Positions 61,201-64,000 of a DNA stretch of 64,000 bases are shown here, in pieces. Made by a program: the position numbers and the translations under genes. This DNA comes from Antedon bifida (lineage: Eukaryota; Echinodermata; Crinoidea; Comatulida; Antedonidae). Location: contig OY727096.1 of NCBI GenBank assembly GCA_963402885.1, forward strand, positions 10,893,820 through 10,957,819, read 5' to 3'. Each line of letters begins with the position of its first letter. The stretch's first letter is position 1. The notes beneath the pieces are model-generated. The model had not been told where the DNA came from. It ran no database searches and saw nothing but the letters and a program-made list of their open reading frames with translations.

Positions 61201-62601
61201 AATGTGCATTACATTCCCAAACTATCCACTAAACCCATTCACATACTAATTTTACTATACAATATAACATGTACGCATTAATATAGACTCACCTCCAGAA
61301 GAAAATCTGGACGCTAAAAATATCCAAGTGAAAGATGTGAAAGCATAAGAACAAAAGTGAATACCAAAAAAATATATATAGCAATAACGATTAAATAAAC
61401 AAGTTAAATTGGATTATATTATTAAAAATGTAAAAAAATTAAAGAAATTAAAATTAACTTAATGATATTTGTTCTAATTAAAGTGTTCTGCAAATTTAGA
61501 ATCCATGTACACTTGAAATTGGTACCACAAGAGGAGACAAAATCATCCCAATTTAGGTAATTGGCTTAGCGACAACTTAATCATTCCAATTTGCACATAA
61601 ATGGCTTGGCTGTATTTGGTACCACTTTGGGTTTTAGGCCTTGGTTTCCTTTTGTAGGAACTTAAATATCTCCAGTACTGTATGTTAAATTTGCTAGATT
61701 TTAATATGATATGTGATCAATTGCAACCTCCAAATATCACACACAAAGTTAACAGTCACATGGATTGTGATATGCAAAAATGATTGATAACACTTTTTTA
61801 TTTTGTTAGCTTAAAAATCAAAATAGATACTCATGCTATTCTCCCAATGTAAAATGTGCTAAAGTTAGGCAAACTTCCATATTAACCAAAACAGTAGCAT
61901 TACATAGCGCAATAAATTTTAAAAATGAAACGCTAAAATCTTGTTCAGAAAAACCAAATTTGATGTTTGAAAATATAACTTTTAGTGGAGAAATGTTTAT
62001 ATTAGAGGAGAAAACATTAAATTTTAAAGTACTGTATAGTTTTATTACATCAACCAGAATCCTTACCCTTGAGGTACCTCCCGGGTCCATCACTCGTCGA
62101 ATCTTGTCAATATAGACTTTAGGTGGATCCTTTGCATGAACTTTTTCCTACAGTTCAGGAGAAGAAAAAATATTAAAATCCATACATTTTACATATCTCA
62201 TTCTCTCATAATTTCCAATGGTTGCCTGTAGTTACCGTGCAAACATTTCAGTTAGTTTTGCAACCATTTTCAGTTGGAGTTGTAATGCAGTAATAGTTTT
62301 TTTAAGGAAGTGATAAGGTTAAAATAATGTGTAATTATAAAAAATAAAATCATGTATGTGAACAAAGTCACCCTCAAATTACTAAGAAATTTCGGATTCT
62401 TCAGTAATTGACATACATAATTTTTATTAGAGCCCCATTGGTATGCTTTGGACTGGCCAGGTTTTACAGTAATACATTTTAATCACAGAAACACCCAAAA
62501 TTTATGTATTTCTTTACCTGATCACAAATGAGATCCCATTTCTTTGTATCATCATATTGTCGTAATAATTTTGCTTTTTCTGGAGGCAAGTCCATTTGTA
62601 C
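36768..62601 (-). CDS. FMNL: Formin-like protein (FMNL/FRL family), 27 exons, N-terminal exon(s) outside the window
   Basis: Exons (minus strand, 5' to 3'): 62518-62601, 62067-62147, 61293-61313, 59678-59757, 59161-59244, 54206-54374, 52850-52926, 52064-52157, 51214-51291, 50792-50902, 50245-50394, 49809-49910, 49179-49467, 46015-46221, 45741-45865, 45115-45314, 43820-43967, 43565-43651, 42955-43023, 42215-42295, 41400-41529, 40963-41126, 40425-40526, 40201-40239, 39767-39847, 39526-39619 and 36768-36877. They total 3057 bp = 1018 codons plus TAA, with every phase matching. Formins of this family nucleate and elongate unbranched actin at the cell cortex, in filopodia and lamellipodia. They are held inactive by DID-DAD contact and are opened by Cdc42/Rac-type GTPases. 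Vertebrates have three paralogues (about 1030-1100 aa); the DAD region here is closest in style to the RADAVRRS variant. About 40 N-terminal residues, including the expected myristoylation start, are missing off the right edge. Confidence 0.95.
39254..39396. mobile_element. ~143-bp MITE with TIR AGC(C/T)TGGTTCCCACTAGGACGCAAC
   Basis: The left end, AGCTTGGTTCCCACTAC..GGACGCAACG, and the right end, GTTGCGTCCTAGTGGGAACCAGGCT, are inverted repeats of about 25 bp. It lies in the last FMNL intron. A diverged relative is at 48310-48468. Confidence 0.8.
40425..45865 (-). CDS. FMNL: FMNL FH2 domain exons
   Basis: Nine exons. The lasso is in 45741-45865 ([19 protein letters not shown], with the conserved Trp). 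Then come FEEIFKTK and [12 protein letters not shown] (45115), [20 protein letters not shown] (43820), [10 protein letters not shown] (43565), [14 protein letters not shown] (42955), and [19 protein letters not shown] (42215), which holds the FH2 signature lysine. These are followed by [16 protein letters not shown] (41400), the knob/post helices (40963) and YFGENPKM (40425). The key residues look intact, so the domain should be an active processive actin capper/elongator. Confidence 0.95.
41651..41673 (+). repeat. (TTAG)n microsatellite
   Basis: About six TTAG units in an FMNL intron. Confidence 0.9.
42501..42795 (+). mobile_element. tRNA-derived SINE (~295 bp)
   Basis: The head, AGAGTGAGTGGCCAAGCGGTTAAG, has box A, and GGTTCGAGGCTCACTCGCTC has box B, with the outer ends complementary (GAGTGAG / CTCACTC). 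This resembles a Leu/Ser-type tRNA. A tRNA-unrelated body follows, with GGTTACCCCGGTGTAATAGTACAC and GGGCCTCTGGGAGACCAG, and then an A-rich tail near 42765-42800. A second copy lies inverted at 6700-6968, which makes this a family rather than a lone pseudogene. Confidence 0.85.
44040..44636. repeat. 39-bp minisatellite, about 15 copies
   Basis: Units AGCAAGCCCTGGTATGTTGC plus 19 more bases repeat from 44040 to 44636 with very few differences (GGTATG/GTTATG, CCACAA/CCATAA). Since 39 is a multiple of three, all frames stay open and give spurious repeat proteins on the minus strand. It lies in the FMNL intron 43968-45114. The high identity suggests recent expansion and probable length polymorphism. 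Confidence 0.97.
46015..49910 (-). CDS. FMNL: FMNL coiled coil and FH1 proline-rich exons
   Basis: Exon 49809-49910 is heptad-like ([20 protein letters not shown]). Exon 49179-49467 starts with more helix ([14 protein letters not shown]), passes through a glycine-rich GGTGS repeat, and ends in the first polyproline run, PLPPPPPP. Exon 46015-46221 is the FH1 core, with several runs of 4-7 prolines separated by G, A, T or D. FH1 binds profilin-actin and feeds the FH2 ring. Intron 46222-49178 is about 3 kb. Confidence 0.92.
47821..47902 (-). pseudogene. Possible tRNA-like / SINE head
   Basis: On the minus strand, TGTAGCTAGGCAG resembles box A and, about 45 bases on, AGAGGTTCAAGTCTG matches box B. 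The acceptor stem does not pair convincingly. Candidate only. Confidence 0.35.
48310..48468. mobile_element. Diverged copy of the TTCCCACT-type MITE
   Basis: It starts GCTTAGTTCCCACTTGGACxCAGTTC and ends GCTTTGCGTCTAAGTAAGAAGC, an imperfect inverted repeat matching the ends at 39254-39396. Internally AAGCGAGTTGACCAATCA / TGATTGGTCAAATTGCTCG is a further inverted pair. In an FMNL intron. Confidence 0.65.
49272..49346 (-). repeat. FMNL: Coding 15-bp tandem repeat in FMNL (GGTGS units)
   Basis: GGTTCAGGTGGAACA on the minus strand repeats about five times almost exactly within exon 49179-49467 and encodes (GGTGS)n just ahead of the FH1 prolines. It is in frame, so length changes would lengthen or shorten a flexible linker without frameshift. 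Confidence 0.9.
50245..62601 (-). CDS. FMNL: FMNL N-terminal region: GTPase-binding and FH3/DID exons
   Basis: Eleven exons, from 62518-62601 down to 50245-50394. Recognisable blocks are [15 protein letters not shown] and KKWDLICDQ (first exon), [16 protein letters not shown] (59678), [10 protein letters not shown] (59161), [17 protein letters not shown] (54206), YGFNMVINH and IALSLN (52850), [20 protein letters not shown] (52064), [17 protein letters not shown] and [10 protein letters not shown] (50792), and [11 protein letters not shown] (50245). The spacing is collinear with vertebrate FMNL2/3. These armadillo-like helices form the GTPase-binding domain and the DID that clamps the C-terminal DAD. 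The linker in exon 54206-54374 is serine- and basic-rich and is the least conserved part. Confidence 0.93.
51470..51670. repeat. Degenerate ~65-70-bp tandem repeat
   Basis: TGTCTTTAATTGTGAGATACA(T/C)GA, ATGCCAATGACACTGG and ATACATTGTATGTCTT recur two to three times. In the FMNL intron 51292-52063. Confidence 0.6.
53007..53260 (-). mobile_element. 5S rRNA-derived SINE (SINE3-like)
   Basis: On the minus strand, AAGTTAAGCAATTTTGGGTC, then TGGTTAGCACTTGAATGGGAGACC, matches the internal control region of animal 5S rRNA (…TGGTTAGTACTTGGATGGGAGACC…), and AGAAATATCAGGCG follows in the position of the 5S 3' part. About 160 bases of unrelated body then end in an A-rich tail, CCCAAAAAATAAATA. The 5S-type head, body and A tail together fit a SINE better than a simple 5S pseudogene. 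It lies in the FMNL intron 52927-54205. Confidence 0.75.
57425..57452 (+). repeat. (AAAT)n microsatellite
   Basis: Seven AATA units in the 4.8-kb FMNL intron 54375-59160. Confidence 0.9.
57915..58118. mobile_element. ~204-bp MITE with CAG(T/G)(A/G)GC(A/G)TAT(C/G)CAGGGTG ends
   Basis: The left end, CAGTAGCATATCCAGGGTG, is the imperfect inverse of the right end, CACCCTGCATACGCCCCTG. CAG.GGC.TAT.CAGGG termini are common in hAT-like MITEs of marine invertebrates. No clear 8-bp duplication remains. Intronic. Confidence 0.55.
58430..58560 (+). repeat. Three ~48-bp tandem units (ACAATTGAACATTGTTTTxAGC..GTAGTGGGTAGTG)
   Basis: ACAATTGAACATTGTTTT, then AGCxGTAGTGGGTAGTG, then AATxCTACACAATT repeats three times with increasing divergence. 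In an FMNL intron. Confidence 0.75.
61293..61313 (-). CDS. FMNL: Putative 21-nt phase-0 microexon of FMNL (RPDFLLE)
   Basis: TTTTTAG precedes and GTGAGT follows a 21-base segment coding RPDFLLE. Both neighbours (62067-62147 and 59678-59757) end and begin in phase 0, so the protein stays in frame whether it is used or skipped. It falls at the junction GGTSR | QRKK, where vertebrate FMNL proteins also differ in length, which argues that this is a genuine, possibly regulated, microexon. The splice sites are the only direct evidence. Confidence 0.6.
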
Positions 62602-63369
62602 CTAAATAAAAATATAAAATTATTTATTAGAAACATTAAATAAATCTGAAATATTGTATTAAAATACTTTATGGTTACCATCTTTGGGTGGGCCTTACAT
62701 CATTACAAAACCATTTTGTTAATGGGATTATGTACGTAAAGTCAAAACTTATTTTTAGAGAATCTCAAACGATTAATGTATCATTGGCAGAATCCAAATT
62801 GAGGAGATGGGTGGGGGTAGAATGTCAATCTAGGACAACCACATAACAACCTTTAAGCATTAAAATACTTTAAGCATTAAATTATTATCAAATTATAAGT
62901 GAAGATACAAGCAATAAAACACTACATTCTTAAGACTAAATACAAAATATTGTTTTAAATCTTCATTCTTATTCTTCTGTTTTAAGATTACATTGGTCTG
63001 CACACTAAGTTTGAAAATTGAAATAAAACATTACCTTTTTATATAAAAATAGACTTTGATTTTACTAAAATCACTGAAATTTTACAGAGCAAATAATTAT
63101 GGTCTTAATTCAAGAGAAAATAATATTATAAGATGTACATATGCTTTGTGTATGTATGACTTGCAAATTAAAAGTTACCTAATAAAGTTAATATTACACA
63201 GAAGTCCTCAAGGTTAACAATTTGAACAAGGTTATTTTGTTTTATGAACTACTTACTGGCAACCAAGCTTAGCAATTGTTTTATTGTAATGTAAAATGTA
63301 TAAATATTTAGCTTTGAAATAACATTTCACACTGGGCCAAAAGGAGCCAAATGACAATCATAGGTAACT

Positions 63370-64000
63370 TATTTCTGGGATTCCCTACAATTTGTGACGT
63401 TTTGTAAAAATAATGCATATATATTACTTTAAAAACATTAAACCATGTCATTCCTTGTGTTAAATGTACGTTTTATGGTAAATTGTGATAAAAAGAGAAT
63501 GCACTACCTAAGTAGCTCGCAGTGAATGTCCTCTTGTGGACGGTCTTTAGGCGCAATATTTAATGATTACTGTCTTCATAAAATAGAGGTCGCATCAAGT
63601 AAAAGGAAAATGTCCCGAATTTATCCTTGCTTCGCTGCGTAAGCAGGCGTTATGTCGTGGACTCTTTCACACAGACCAGGCTTACGACCGCGACGGTAAT
63701 ATTACCGCAATTTTACTAGGTCCAGAGGCGGTCTAACGGAAGCCGGCATTAAGGGGTTTTTACCCTTTCACACATAAGCCGGCGTTCGCGAATTACCGCA
63801 ATATTACCGTCTTACAGCTCTGTGTGAAAGGGGCTTTGGAGGAAACCTGGTATTTTCGCTGAAAAGTTAGATGTCTTTATCATTTGTTTTGGCCTCGCGA
63901 TCGATCAAAAAGTGAGTGAATTACAGAAGAAAAACGTAGATATCAATCCGCGTGCAAAGCATGTTGGGATTTATAGCGGGCCTCTTAAATTATTAAAATC
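63370..64000 (-). mobile_element. Inverted copy of the TTAA-flanked element, interrupted by a MITE
   Basis: CCCTACAATTTGTGACG..TTTTGTAAAAATAATGCATAT, GTACGTTTTATGGTAAATTGTGATAAAAAG and, further right, TTTTGGCCTCGCGATCGATCAAAAAGTG are the reverse complement of the element at 29811-30416. The terminal repeat is degraded here (GGGATTCCCTAC), and the other end is outside the window. The middle is split by the insertion at 63660-63835. Confidence 0.8.
63660..63835. mobile_element. Nested ~175-bp MITE with CTTTCACACAGA termini
   Basis: The left end, CTCTTTCACACAGACCAGGC..CGGTAATATTACCGCAAT, and the right end, ATTACCGCAATATTACCGTC..TCTGTGTGAAAGGGG, are imperfect inverted repeats of about 45 bp. Two more GTAATATTACCGCAA-type words sit inside. 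It lies within the TTAA element copy, so it inserted later. Confidence 0.8.

Larger units (their letters stand above)
62602..64000 (-). other. FMNL upstream intron (rest of the gene lies off the right edge)
   Basis: The acceptor for exon 62518-62601 (TATTTAG) is at 62602. I scanned the rest of the window on the minus strand for the expected myristoylated N-terminal exon (MGN..S) and the P.P...LE.RF motif and found none, so the intron extends past 64000. Transposon copies occupy 63370-64000. Confidence 0.6.

Noticed and set aside
1..64000. CRISPR arrays, bacterial operons, ribosome binding sites or prophage
   Set aside because: The gene structure is eukaryotic throughout. The tandem repeats here lack constant repeats with unique spacers.

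Overview
This is a eukaryotic, intron-rich, AT-rich window. It probably comes from a marine deuterostome invertebrate, and an echinoderm is my best guess. The evidence is the metazoan gene content (a formin of the FMNL family, a TMEM106 homologue, an LRR / GCC2-GCC3 multipass membrane protein), canonical GT-AG introns, many non-LTR, SINE and TIR relics, and the abundant palindromic word TAGGCCTA. The species was not established. All calls come from reading translated exons, splice sites and reading-frame phase; no search was run.

Layout. 1-2 kb: a decayed non-LTR retrotransposon on the minus strand, broken by a minisatellite. 2.5-19.0 kb, plus strand: a gene reconstructed as 12 exons, with one leucine-rich repeat per small exon (phase-2 introns), then a cysteine-rich GCC2/GCC3-like region, then a single 1.8-kb last exon carrying about 8-9 membrane segments. 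Its 5' end is not resolved. Its introns hold a foldback element, a SINE, at least three LINE relics, a roughly 155-bp satellite and a long polypyrimidine tract. 19.0-26.0 kb: gene-poor, with a 2.3-kb nested palindrome punctuated by about 60-bp hairpins, a TAGGCCTA-dense block and a 2-kb element with about 465-bp inverted arms. 26.1-30.9 kb, plus strand: a complete TMEM106 homologue (7 coding exons, 270 aa), with a 606-bp TTAA-flanked transposon 10 bp downstream of a splice donor. 31-36.8 kb: intergenic, with a foldback built of short tandem repeats.

36.8-62.6 kb, minus strand: most of a formin-like (FMNL) gene. Twenty-seven exons join in phase into 1018 codons that cover the GTPase-binding/FH3 region, coiled coil, FH1, FH2 and DAD. 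Only the N-terminal exon(s) lie off the right edge. TMEM106 and FMNL are convergent. 62.6-64 kb: upstream intron of FMNL, with a second TTAA-family element that is itself interrupted by a MITE.

The three genes are not an operon and nothing here links them functionally. FMNL acts on cortical actin downstream of Rho-family GTPases, TMEM106 is an endolysosomal type II membrane protein, and the LRR/GCC/multi-TM protein looks like a surface receptor or channel-like molecule of unknown function. That gene and the nested hairpin palindrome are the least conventional items in the window.
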